The notes under the pieces were generated by a model, which had not been told where the DNA came from, ran no database searches, and worked only from the letters and a program-made list of their open reading frames with translations. DNA of 16,930 bases from Nymphaea colorata (Eukaryota > Streptophyta > Magnoliopsida > Nymphaeales > Nymphaeaceae). The translations under genes and the position numbers were made by a program. Within the stretch, counting starts at the first letter, position 1. Every line of letters starts with the position of its first letter. Positions 1 through 8,940 of the stretch are shown piece by piece. The DNA is taken from assembly GCF_008831285.2 (NCBI RefSeq), contig NW_022204715.1, positions 1 through 16,930 on the forward strand, read 5' to 3'.

Positions 1-200
1 TGGAGTATTGCAGTTGCTGTTGAACGTGCTGTGCCGCCCTCAACAAATATGGCATGACAAATACAAGGCCTAGTCCACGGAATGACTTCCCTCAAATTTT
101 CAAGATTTCGACCAAATAGCACACATGGGCAAAACAGTCCCTGCCAACCTGCAATTACAAGCCAGATGAGTATTCCTTCACATTTAGGGTTATCCGCCAT
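1..200 (-). CDS. CNR6-like / PLAC8 domain protein, copy cut by the window start
   Basis: This is the 5' part of the same CNR6-like frame: ATG at 200-198, MADNPK, acceptor AG at 150-149, and exon from 148 down to 1. It covers GLFCPCVLFGRN and PWTRPCICHAIFVEGG and runs off the window before the membrane segment. Its presence shows that at least one more unit, or part of one, lies to the left of the window. Confidence 0.7.
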   Translation of the reverse strand, partial: MADNPKCEGILIWLVIAGWQGLFCPCVLFGRNLENLREVIPWTRPCICHAIFVEGGTARSTATAIL

Positions 201-613
201 CTCCAAAAATGATCCAGAAAACCCCTTCTTCTGTTCTTATCAGAAAACCCAAATAGCCCAGCAATACTGGTACTTCTCTTCCCTCTCTTGTTCCAGAAAT
301 ACAAATCAACAGAAACCCACTTCAAATTTAAATCCCAACCTCCTCAAAAATGACCAGAGTCACGAGCCCCTGCTGAACATTCACAAGAAAAGACGATGAA
401 ATGCGAAGGTTGGAGCGATACCCTCTTTCGTTTTCGACCTCAGGGATCCCGATTGATGAGCAATCCTCACGTTCGCAAGCCGAAACAGCAAAAGATCTTC
501 AGGCCCCATAAGAAGGAAATACATACAGAACCAATTAGTGTAAAATGGTGAAAGGAAAGACGAAAGCAGGAGGTAGGAGAAGCGTTGAGCAATAATGAAA
601 ATGAAAAACCTAC

Positions 614-856
614 CTCGCAAGGAAGGAAGCCAACGGATTTGACGCGCAATTTCCAACCTAGATCAAGATGTCTTGGACAAGAGGGAATGAGTGGTCAGAT
701 TGTGGAATCCATTGACAACCTGTTATTCGGATCCGGTTCTCAGTTCATTGTTGATGTCGGACACATGTGCTCTCAGTCGTACCTCAATACGTACCCTGGC
801 TTGGGCATTGGGTTCCGGATCCGTAATAGAGCCAGAGTAAAGTAGGTTTGGGTGGA
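614..856 (-). promoter_or_regulatory. Probable CNR6-like leader exon, unit 1
   Basis: Same sequence as 7048-7290. The donor is at 613-612. The first in-frame codon before WLPSLRG is TTG here, while the palindrome copy has an ATG in a slightly different context, so a coding role for this exon is unlikely. Confidence 0.35.
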
Positions 857-859
857 TAA

Positions 860-2233
860 AGGAGAATTAACTACGGGACAAATGAAGACGGGAGAACTAG
901 AAAACCTGGTTTTCTTTATTCTTTATTCTTTAATTTTTAAAATCGTGTTTGCACTCTAGAACAAGCTTTTTTATAAATCAAGTTTTTAAAACCCTCGTTT
1001 TTCCTTTGTTAGCTAGTTAAAACAACGTTTGGTAAGAAAAAATTTGATAAAAAATTAAAGAAAAAAAGGGGTTCATGCCACTGGAGTGGAGGACCTTTTT
1101 CTTTAAAAAGGACTTGGTTGGATTGGCAAGTGAGGATTTAAGTGGATTAGATTCATCCAATTTAAAATAAGTTTAATTTTAGTTAATATCCTATATTCAA
1201 TCTCCATAAGTTTTGAACATGAATTTTAAATATAGTATAATGTGCTTGGTATTCAATTCTGCATTGAAAAATTGGATACAAGTTCGGGCACGAATTTAAA
1301 AGTTGGATTTAGTTTTCAAATTAAAATTTTAAATTTGAAAATGATATAAATTTGGTTACCTTTGTATTTAAATCTGAATTCGTATCCAAATATGCATACA
1401 CACCCCGAATCCGATGTGGTAAATACTACATCCGATTCTATGATTTGTTGGAATCCCTATAGGCACGTTAATGGTGATTAGGCTGTAAATGGATGGGAAA
1501 TGTTACATGATTTTGGGCCCCAAATTGTTTATTGTATTGGAGCATTTAGTTAATTTTGATTTGAAATCCATAGATTTGACATGCACGTCTTGTTCATTGG
1601 CAAAAGATTCATTTATAGTTCATCAAACCAAAAGATCTTTACTTGGACGTAAGATCTGTAATTAAATTCCTCAACTTACCTTACTACATTGAGAAAAGGT
1701 CCGATTTAAATGGAAAGGGGAAGGATCTGTTCTTAAACCCACAGTTCTCAAATCCGGAGAATGTTAATCAAGAGCAGCAATCACTGCCCCCTTTGAAAAA
1801 CAAATATTCATTGTTCTTAAGCCTCACAGGTTTAAGTATCAAAAATTTTTTATGAAATGAATTTTGATGTCACAATGCAATTCTGACATCCTCTAACTCA
1901 ACCGTCTTAAGCCACAAATAATTTTTTCTCCCTAACTCAATGGAAGGGTCAACAAAAAGAAAGATTAGCAGATAGAATCAAGGGAGTCTTCACCCAACTC
2001 AAACGGTCAACACAAACTATTAGAATTCAATCTGTGTATAGGACAGTGTGAGTCAATACATCAGATTAAAAGTCTGAACAATGTAAACATTATTTCTATA
2101 TAGATAATAAAAAAAAAAAGGCAAGAGAAACACCGGCCGATCAAAGAATCCAGTTCAATTCAATTTCAATATAGTACATGAACGCTAACTTTTACTTACA
2201 CCATGGTTGTCGATGTCGTGAACATAAGCACTT
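860..2233. other. Gene-free AT-rich stretch between kinase remnant and CNR6-like leader, unit 1
   Basis: No coding pattern or RNA gene is visible. The first part (about 900-1100) is the likely distal promoter of the CNR6-like leader and includes the TATA-like motif. The middle holds an imperfect AT-rich inverted repeat (1271-1391). The last ~500 bp lies downstream of the kinase pseudogene and is shared, with about 10% divergence, with the palindrome arms, so it is probably old 3' flanking sequence of the kinase gene. A poly-A run sits at about 2107-2119. Unit 2 has the same stretch at 7294-8663. Confidence 0.6.
1271..1391. repeat. Imperfect AT-rich inverted repeat (hairpin)
   Basis: The left arm, starting ATTGGATACAAGTTCG and including a CGAATTTAAA segment, pairs imperfectly with the right arm TTTAAATCTGAATTCGTATC near 1366-1391. 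In between is a near-palindromic A/T core (1317-1337). The structure is kept in unit 2 (about 7701-7821) and in the diverged paralogue (about 14132-14251). It could be an old MITE, but I see no clear target-site duplication. Confidence 0.35.
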
Positions 2234-2510
2234 ACCACCTTTCTCTTTGGCTATGCTTCTTGCAGCATGGAGACGACATCACGTATGGATGACCGGACGG
2301 CCGGGCATCGGGTTGTGCACAGCAGCGCCACCATGAAGACCAGCAGGCAGCATCATCTCCTCGTGGACATAGCTGCAGTTGACCCGTGTCCTTGTCCAAC
2401 ACTTCCAGCACCCCGTCCTTGGTCAGAAACTTGTGGCAAACCCAGTCCACGATGCAGTTGACGATGCCTAACTCGGCATCCACCGACCTAATGATCTCCG
2501 TTATAACCAC
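2234..2510 (-). pseudogene. Broken PXY/TDR-like kinase C-terminus, unit 1
   Basis: On the minus strand the frame reads NSVVITEII, RSVDAELG, then IVDWVCHKFLTKDGV and EVLDKDTG. These align with kinase subdomains IX-X (the VVLLEI-TGKRSV region) and the IVDWV segment of the right-arm copy. After DTG a 2-base deletion shifts the frame. About 30 bases on, a roughly 7-base insertion follows the EEM codons. A third frame then gives [20 protein letters not shown] and MLQEA, ending at a TAG (2253-2251) in place of the lysine of EAKPKRK. The TGK residues before RSV are also missing. With two frameshifts and a stop it is a clear pseudogene. It extends about 20 codons further upstream than the palindrome copy but is more damaged. 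Confidence 0.85.
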
Positions 2511-2529
2511 AGAATTACCAAGCAAAAAA

Positions 2530-3340
2530 CAGATAGTAGTAGTGTATGAAGCTCTACAGGTATACTTTCACTTGAAAAGTGTACTGATTAAAGAAATTCC
2601 AAATGTGGGTTGGAAATGAGAAATGAAAAGAACCTCCAAAAAATAGTTTGAAAATCCTACGCAATCTAAAATTGAACTCTATTTCTACCTCCAGTCCATA
2701 TAAAGAAGAAGGGCACCATGAAGAAGTGCCCCCAATGTGAATTTAATAAATAAGAAGTCCCTTCTCTTTAGTTTTAAAGTCGCTTACTGTGCTAGAATAG
2801 TCTCATGCTTCGAGACTGAAATTATATTGAATTTGCATTAGAAAAGCGTTTATGGAACTCGGTAAAGCAAAAACATATAGACATCTTCTACCTCCACCTC
2901 CTAAGTGAGGGTAGGGCTTTTCGTAGACGATTTCCTGCTTGGCTTTAATGATGAGAAAGTGACCTCTTGGTCTTTGATACATGCCCACCAGAAGCCTTGA
3001 CATATTCCTCTTTGGTGTGTGTGTGTGCGCTATCATGATAGGGTGTTGCACTGGCACATGATTTTAAAGTTTAAAAAGAGAGAGAATCATAGTCACCTGG
3101 TTCATTTTCTAGTCAAATGATCGAAGCTGGAGTAAGGCGGAGACTGACTACAATGAACTACATTTTTACAGATCAAACAAGTTAAAGAAACCAAACAAGA
3201 CGGCTTTCCGTCAAGAAATTGATTTCAAGGTAGAAGTAATCTGAATTGTTGTTGCTAATGTTATTGTTTTGAATCCAAGACGCATCTTTGGTGTGAAAAC
3301 ACAGGTCTTGTCGGCACCGGAAGCAACACAGACGCACCAA
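2530..3340. other. Stretch without a recognisable gene, unit 1
   Basis: This stretch lies upstream (minus sense) of the kinase pseudogene, where the rest of the kinase domain and the LRRs would be expected; none is visible. It contains a short (GT)n tract near 3014-3027 and a 12-bp palindrome CTATCATGATAG at about 3030-3041. Unit 2 has the same at about 8960-9773. Confidence 0.55.
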
Positions 3341-3344
3341 CAAG

Positions 3345-3537
3345 CACTAGAAGAACGGATGACATGGTTGGAAATAACCACCGTTATAAGTCTATACCGG
3401 TGGTTTTCGTGGTCGCTATACGAACTTATACCGGTGCCAGAGTTCGCAGCTATAGCCCACTTATAGCGGTGTTCTTGATCACCGGCATAGGCCTTCACCG
3501 CTATAGACTTATAACGGTGATTATTTTCACCGCTATA
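3345..3537. mobile_element. CACTA-type transposon terminus remnant with CACCG-TATA hairpin motifs, unit 1
   Basis: The segment opens with CACTAGAAGAACGG, which resembles the CACTA-AGAA ends of plant En/Spm elements. It continues with repeated motifs of the form CACCG(T/C)TATA and TATA(C/G/A)CGGTG at about 3380-3402, 3411-3436, 3449-3471, 3496-3519 and 3528-3537. The block 3373-3404 is an imperfect inverted repeat of 3494-3525 (about 28 of 32 bases). Runs of inverted GCGGTTATA-like motifs are typical of CACTA subterminal regions. I find no convincing second terminus and no transposase, so it is a remnant or one end of a non-autonomous element. A foldback element is the alternative. Confidence 0.45.
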
Positions 3538-3587
3538 CCTTACCATACGCAGACTTACGCGTTGCAAAGAACATAGGCCATTGTTGT

Positions 3588-3625
3588 TTGAAGCGCACGC
3601 CCCATTAACGAGGCGTGCACCTCAA
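3588..3625. repeat. Short GC-rich hairpin, unit 1
   Basis: TTGAAGCGCACGCC (3588-3601) pairs with GGCGTGCACCTCAA (3612-3625) around a 10-base loop; the inner seven base pairs are perfect. It stands out as a GC-rich block in AT-rich surroundings, 50 bp after the CACTA-like patch. The same hairpin is at 10023-10060 in unit 2. It may belong to the same element or be a separate short foldback; no promoter or terminator role can be assigned. Confidence 0.5.
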
Positions 3626-3760
3626 GCGCCTGCTAATCTCATTCTCCATCTCTTTTGAGATTAACGCTTATATCTCATTCCATTTTCTTATTTCGTATAG
3701 TCACGTTTTTGTTTTTGTTTACTTTTTGGTACAAGGAGGTTCATGCTTAAACAAATCGAT

Positions 3761-3828
3761 CTGTTAAATAAACTATTTATGGAAATAGACTTAGCTGTTA
3801 AATAAACTATTTATGGAAAAAGACTTAG
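3761..3828 (+). repeat. 34-bp direct tandem duplication, unit 1
   Basis: Two adjacent copies start with CTGTTAAATAAACTATTTAT, at 3761-3794 and 3795-3828. They differ by one base near the end (GGAAATAG against GGAAAAAG). Confidence 0.9.
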
Positions 3829-3844
3829 CATTTGATTACGGCTC

Positions 3845-6265
3845 TCAAGGAACTTGCACTCTCTATTCGTAGTCAGACTTCCTAATATTCAATTTGTCAT
3901 TCTAATTTGCTTTATTGATCGAAAGCTCAAGTCCATGTTTTTTCCTATTTCACTTGTTGACTTTCCTTTAGCATTGAAATTACGGTTATTTCAATTTCGA
4001 CAAACGCAAAGCAGATGTAGTAATACGATTGCACGAAAATGAAGCGAAATGGTTCGAGGAATCAACCTGAGTTTGATACCTGAGATCTTGTATGCCTGTG
4101 AATTGTGGAACTGAACCAGATCATTCTGCGATCAATGAAAGTTAGGATTCGCTTGTGAGGCAACTGAGATATCCTTAACAACAAAAGCATGCATAAGCAA
4201 TACAACGACCACCACTATTCACCTTTGGTAGCTATATCATTGCCATCCTTCATAATGCTGTCCAAAAGAATCTTGACGTTGCACAAAAAAACTCCACCAA
4301 AATTAATGCCCTTTTAAGAACAAAAGGCCCCTGCAACAGATAAAATACGGATCTCAAACAAACAAATAGTGACCTTCAACAACAGAGATTTTCACAATTT
4401 TTTTTTTAAATCCTTTCCAACCCAGTATTCCACACAATTCTAGCGGCTGAGATTCTAGCAGATATAAGAGCGTGCACCATATCAGCTTAATAAGCTCCAC
4501 TACATTGGGGTGTATTATGAAAATACCCAAATCGCATGAAAAGGGTACAGAAGTGCATACTGTTAATGTCATTTCATAATAATCCAAAGTTCATATGCTC
4601 GAACTCTCTTGATTGTTGTCACACTAGACAGAGTGCAAAACAGCACAAGTGAAGTAGACGGTTTCAACTTTACTTACAGATGCCAGATGATTCTTCATCT
4701 AGCACCTTTCCCATAAATTTTCCTACTAAAATGTGAAGTTTTGCAACGATTCATTTTTAGGCATTTTAATATGTGAAGAAAATATTAAGATGGCGATGAC
4801 AATTAGCAGGCCTTACACAACATCTACTCAGGGTAAACCATAAAACCTCTGCCTCCTGCTCTTTGGAGGCAGTGTACGTTTCCCAAGCCAAACAAAGAAG
4901 TACATCAATGTTAGGTGCATTTTATGATATTTTACTGTATCATATGAGACACAGTAACGTACCACAGTCGACAATATAATACTCGTAATGTAAATTGTGT
5001 ACAGTTTCTTTCCTTTCTCTTTATAAAAAAAATATGCAAAAAGCTTTAGATCAACACATATTATACCTTAGAACCACCTCAAGTGGAAACCTAAGCCCTT
5101 TTGGATAACACACCAAAACTTAGGTTTAGCAAAGAAACCAAGTTTTTGAAGTGAATCGGGTGGGTTTCCATGACTCGATAGGTAAAGAGAAACCTCAGTG
5201 CGAAGCTAGGTTTTGATCTAAACTTGATATAGATTTACAAGTGCTAACCTTGGGAAGCTAGAATAGGACCAAATCAGTACCTTATCGGAGGGCCACAAAA
5301 TAGGGAGAGAACATTGGCAACTCTATCCAATGTTTCTCAAACAGGTTTTGTTCACCAAAGATAAAAATTAGCATGGAGCCATTTCTTCACATACACATTG
5401 TTTTATAATTTGCAGTTTATTGAGAGGCAGGTATGACATTAGTTGCACATTGCCTGTATTAATGAATAAATGTTTTGTGCACAGTTCATACTTACTCTCC
5501 CTAATGGCACACCATAATTTTCCATCGAGTGCCTTTTCGCGTTATAAATTTTCATACCAAGTCCAAAAGAAAAAATTATGGTAAAAGATGTTTTTTGCAC
5601 CCATATTCTTTTTGCAACCACCTCATATGGGAATACAAATGTTTCAACGCCAGAAACAAAAAAGAGACAGTAACTTCTATCCAACGAAAGTGCAGGGCCT
5701 TTATAAAACTGTACATAAAACATGCATACTCACCTGTATTATGTATCATGTATCGGCAAGGTTGTCCAATCCCAGTTCACAGCTAAATATAGAAACTTGT
5801 GGGGTCGGCATGAACTTCAAGTGTATCCTTGCCTTCCCCTGTTTAACCTACTAGACACATGCTCATTCAAACAAGTCATTTACCACATACCTACTAGACT
5901 GAGTTTAACTGCTTTGAAGTTGAGACATATTTAATTGCCGGGATAGTACTTCCGCGAGGTGAAATTCCCTAAGGTGTGCTTGCACTCAAAACTTGGGTGA
6001 AGAAATTTGGATGTCTTTCCTACCAACCTTTCCTTAACCGATTCCAAGTATAAAAGGATGTATGGTGGTGAAAGAAGTCTTGAATTTCCTCACCACGTGG
6101 TATGCTGCCTTCACTAGTGAAAATAACCGATAAGCTTTACAAGGGTGTAAAGATTATTCAGACAATCAAAGCATGCTCTAATAAAGATAACACAATTCTA
6201 ACATCACAAAAAGGGCAGGGTAGCACTTTGAGAAATGGCAAGAGTGTGCCATGGACAATAATATT
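3845..6265. other. Long stretch without a recognisable gene, unit 1
   Basis: All open frames here are under 100 codons, with no family pattern. Local structure includes an 8-bp perfect stem at 4849-4856 and 4865-4872 and a 9-bp inverted repeat at 5087-5095 and 5119-5127. On the minus strand a few good splice-donor-like sites are present (for example CAG followed by GTGAGT near 5726-5721, and GTAAGT sites near 5499 and 4676). The flanking frames do not form a protein I recognise, so at most they point to a non-coding or very degraded transcript. The 3' exon expected for the CNR6-like gene was looked for here and not seen. Unit 2 has the same stretch at about 10280-12709. Confidence 0.55.
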
Positions 6266-6634
6266 TCAAAAACATATGCATGGGCGTCTGTCACAGAGAG
6301 AGAAAGAGAACCTTAAATGATATTTCCTACGCAATTTTTGCTGAAATAGGCCCCTGTAGATGCCACACACCCACCAAGTGAGCAGCAATCCTGCACCGAT
6401 CAGGAACGACGTTGAGGGATCAATGCCACGGTGATGGAGTATTGCAGTTGCTGTTGAACGTGCTGTGCCGCCCTCAACAAATATGGCATGACAAATACAA
6501 GGCCTAGTCCACGGAATGACTTCCCTCAAATTTTCAAGATTTCGACCAAATAGCACACATGGGCAAAACAGTCCCTGCCAACCTGCAATTACAAGCCAGA
6601 TGAGTATTCCTTCACATTTAGGGTTATCCGCCAT
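6266..6634 (-). CDS. CNR6-like / PLAC8 domain protein, partial gene spanning the unit 1/2 boundary
   Basis: The 122-codon frame starts at ATG 6634-6632 (MADNPK) and contains GLFCPCVLFGRN (residues 21-32), PWTRPCICHAIFVEGG (41-56), GIDPSTSFLIG (70-80), a hydrophobic segment with WWVCGIYRGLF (about 77-97) and KYHLR (104-108). This order is the core of plant PLAC8 proteins of the cell-number-regulator 6 type: cysteine-rich membrane proteins tied to organ size and metal transport. The conserved part is bounded by splice sites: acceptor TTGCAG at 6588-6583 and donor GT at 6311-6310, giving a 271-bp exon at 6582-6312. Residues 1-17 are then read through the end of the upstream intron, and residues after 108 through the downstream one. 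The N-terminal ECGQPLPESF-like part and the C-terminal CDPCMVHCC-like exon of the family are not found, so this is a truncated or decaying gene. One extra residue (HHRGIDP) and an E-to-A change in IGEGL are visible. Confidence 0.72.
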   Translation of the reverse strand: MADNPKCEGILIWLVIAGWQGLFCPCVLFGRNLENLREVIPWTRPCICHAIFVEGGTARSTATAILHHRGIDPSTSFLIGAGLLLTWWVCGIYRGLFQQKLRRKYHLRFSFSLCDRRPCICF

Positions 6635-7047
6635 CTCCAAAAATGATCCAGAAAACCCCTTCTTCTGTTCTTATCAGAAAACCCAAATAGCCCAGCAATA
6701 CTGGTACTTCTCTTCCCTCTCTTGTTCCAGAAATACAAATCAACAGAAACCCACTTCAAATTTAAATCCCAACCTCCTCAAAAATGACCAGAGTCACGAG
6801 CCCCTGCTGAACATTCACAAGAAAAGACGATGAAATGCGAAGGTTGGAGCGATACCCTCTTTCGTTTTCGACCTCAGGGATCCCGATTGATGAGCAATCC
6901 TCACGTTCGCAAGCCGAAACAGCAAAAGATCTTCAGGCCCCATAAGAAGGAAATACATACAGAACCAATTAGTGTAAAATGGTGAAAGGAAAGACGAAAG
7001 CAGGAGGTAGGAGAAGCGTTGAGCAATAATGAAAATGAAAAACCTAC
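6583..7047 (-). other. Candidate leader intron of the CNR6-like gene
   Basis: On the minus strand, GCGAG is followed by GTAGGT (donor GT at 7047-7046) and TTGTAATTGCAG precedes the conserved exon (acceptor AG at 6584-6583), a 465-bp span. The ATG at 6634 and 17 codons lie inside it, so either an internal acceptor upstream of 6634 is used or that ATG is not part of the normal message. The donor is kept in the diverged left-arm copy as GCGAG followed by GTTAG, which supports a real 5' splice site. Equivalent spans are 149-613 and 13027 to about 13494. Confidence 0.5.
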
Positions 7048-7290
7048 CTCGCAAGGAAGGAAGCCAACGGATTTGACGCGCAATTTCCAACCTAGATCAA
7101 GATGTCTTGGACAAGAGGGAATGAGTGGTCAGATTGTGGAATCCATTGACAACCTGTTATTCGGATCCGGTTCTCAGTTCATTGTTGATGTCGGACACAT
7201 GTGCTCTCAGTCGTACCTCAATACGTACCCTGGCTTGGGCATTGGGTTCCGGATCCGTAATAGAGCCAGAGTAAAGTAGGTTTGGGTGGA
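7048..7290 (-). promoter_or_regulatory. Probable 5' leader exon and proximal promoter of the CNR6-like gene (unit 2 copy)
   Basis: The sequence upstream of the leader donor has moderate GC and little coding signal on the minus strand. It is among the better conserved parts between the array and the palindrome paralogue, consistent with an untranslated first exon. A TATA-like stretch (TTTATAAA on the minus strand) lies near 7406-7413 in unit 2 and near 970-980 in unit 1. It is replaced by TTTGCAAA in the palindrome copies. The matching leader in unit 1 is 614-856. The transcription start cannot be placed from sequence. Confidence 0.35.
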
Positions 7291-8663
7291 TAAAGGAGAA
7301 TTAACTACGGGACAAAATGAAGACGGGAGAACTAGAAAACCTGGTTTTCTTTATTCTTTATTCTTTAATTTTTAAAATCGTGTTTGCACTCTAGAACAAG
7401 CTTTTTATAAATCAAGTTTTTAAAACCCTCGTTTTTCCTTTGTTAGCTAGTTAAAACAACGTTTGGTAAGAAAAAATTTGATAAAAAATTAAAGAAAAAA
7501 AGGGGTTCATGCCACTGGAGTGGAGGACCTTTTTCTTTAAAAAGGACTTGGTTGGATTGGCAAGTGAGGATTTAAGTGGATTAGATTCATCCAATTTAAA
7601 ATAAGTTTAATTTTAGTTAATATCCTATATTCAATCTCCATAAGTTTTGAACATGAATTTTAAATATAGTATAATGTGCTTGGTATTCAATTCTGCATTG
7701 AAAAATTGGATACAAGTTCGGGCACGAATTTAAAAGTTGGATTTAGTTTTCAAATTAAAATTTTAAATTTGAAAATGATATAAATTTGGTTACCTTTGTA
7801 TTTAAATCTGAATTCGTATCCAAATATGCATACACACCCCGAATCCGATGTGGTAAATACTACATCCGATTCTATGATTTGTTGGAATCCCTATAGGCAC
7901 GTTAATGGTGATTAGGCTGTAAATGGATGGGAAATGTTACATGATTTTGGGCCCCAAATTGTTTATTGTATTGGAGCATTTAGTTAATTTTGATTTGAAA
8001 TCCATAGATTTGACATGCACGTCTTGTTCATTTGGCAAAAGATTCATTTATAGTTCATCAAACAAAAGATCTTTACTTGGACGTAAGATCTGTAATTAAA
8101 TTCCTCAACTTACCTTACTACATTGAGAAAAGGTCCGATTTAAAATGGAAAGGGGAAGGATCTGTTCTTAAACCCACAGTTCTCAAATCCGGAGAATGTT
8201 AAATCAAGAGCAGCAATCACTGCCCCCTTTGAAAAACAAATATTCATTGTTCTTAAGCCTCACAGGTTTAAGTATCAAAAATTTTTTATGAAATGAATTT
8301 TGATGTCACAATGCAATTCTGACATCCTCTAACTCAACCGTCTTAAGCCGCAAATAATTTTTTCTCCTAACTCAATGGAAGGGTCAACAAAAAGAAAGAT
8401 TAGCAGATAGAATCAAGGGAGTCTTCACCAACTCAACGGTCAACACAACTATTAGAATTCAATCTGTGTATAGGACAGTGTGAGTCAATACATCAGATTA
8501 AAGTCTGAACAATGTAAACATTATTTCTATATAGATAATAAAAAAAAAAGGCAAGAGAAACACCGGCCGATCAAAGAATCCAGTTCAATTCAATTTCAAT
8601 ATAGTACATGAACGCTAACTTTTACTTACACCATGGTTGTCGATGTCGTGAACATAAGCACTT

Positions 8664-8940
8664 ACCACCTTTCTCTTTGGCTATGCTTCTTGCAGCATGG
8701 AGACGACATCACGTATGGATGACCGGACGGCCGGGCATCGGGTTGTGCACAGCAGCGCCACCATGAAGACCAGCAGGCAGCATCATCTCCTCGTGGACAT
8801 AGCTGCAGTTGACCCGTGTCCTTGTCCAACACTTCCAGCACCCCGTCCTTGGTCAGAAACTTGTGGCAAACCCAGTCCACGATGCAGTTGACGATGCCTA
8901 ACTCGGCATCCACCGACCTAATGATCTCCGTTATAACCAC
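8664..8940 (-). pseudogene. Broken PXY/TDR-like kinase C-terminus, unit 2
   Basis: This is the unit 2 copy of the pseudogene at 2234-2510 and carries the same lesions: the 2-base deletion after DKDTG, the insertion after the EEM codons and the TAG in the EAKPKRK tail. I see no base difference between the two copies here. The lesions therefore predate the tandem duplication. A separate, open copy lies at 15173-15439. Confidence 0.85.

Larger units (their letters stand above)
1..6434 (+). repeat. Tandem repeat unit 1 (6434 bp)
   Basis: The first bases of the window recur at 6435 and again at 12879, which defines head-to-tail units of 6434 and 6444 bp. The phase of the unit is set by where the window starts, not by a natural end; base 1 lies inside a CNR6-like exon. 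Compared with unit 2 I count about 32 single-base length differences, mostly in short homopolymers, between roughly 880 and 5980, and two clear substitutions (near 1913 and near 4193). Bases 1-880 match unit 2 without a visible difference. The unit holds the CNR6-like leader and exon, the kinase remnant, a CACTA-like patch and a short 34-bp duplication. Confidence 0.97.

Noticed and set aside
183-191. TTTAGGG telomere-like heptamer
   Set aside because: A single occurrence with no tandem repetition; expected by chance in plant DNA.
82-399. Open frame of 105 codons on the plus strand, repeated at 6516 and 12960
   Set aside because: It is antisense to the CNR6-like exon and leader intron and shows no protein pattern; it repeats only because the unit repeats.
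2267-2619. Plus-strand open frames over the kinase remnant
   Set aside because: They are antisense shadows of the kinase pseudogene, whose minus-strand reading gives recognisable kinase motifs.
3010-3045. (GT)n tract followed by a 12-bp palindrome
   Set aside because: Very short microsatellite and a short palindrome; neither is unusual in plant intergenic sequence.
3211-3567. 118-codon minus-strand frame with repeated HRYK and YRLITV segments
   Set aside because: The apparent protein repeats are translations of the CACCG-TATA DNA hairpin motifs; the frame breaks differently in unit 2 because of one-base indels.
4671-4760. Possible minus-strand mini-exon (FMGKVLDEESSGI) ending at a GTAAGT donor
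   Set aside because: Attractive donor and short open frame, but no acceptor-bounded partner exon and no protein I recognise.
5439-5854. Open frames of 85-94 codons on both strands
   Set aside because: Overlapping frames on both strands, no family pattern and no consistent splice-bounded coding frame; nearby donor-like sites are preceded by stops in the likely frames.
6112-6119. CACTAGTG palindrome as a possible second CACTA terminus
   Set aside because: Only 5-8 bases match, no subterminal CACCG-TATA motifs lie next to it, and the orientation does not pair with the end at 3345.
1-6434. The 6.4-kb unit as a transposon or viral integrant
   Set aside because: No transposase, integrase, reverse transcriptase, terminal repeats or target-site duplications; the content is host gene fragments and non-coding DNA.
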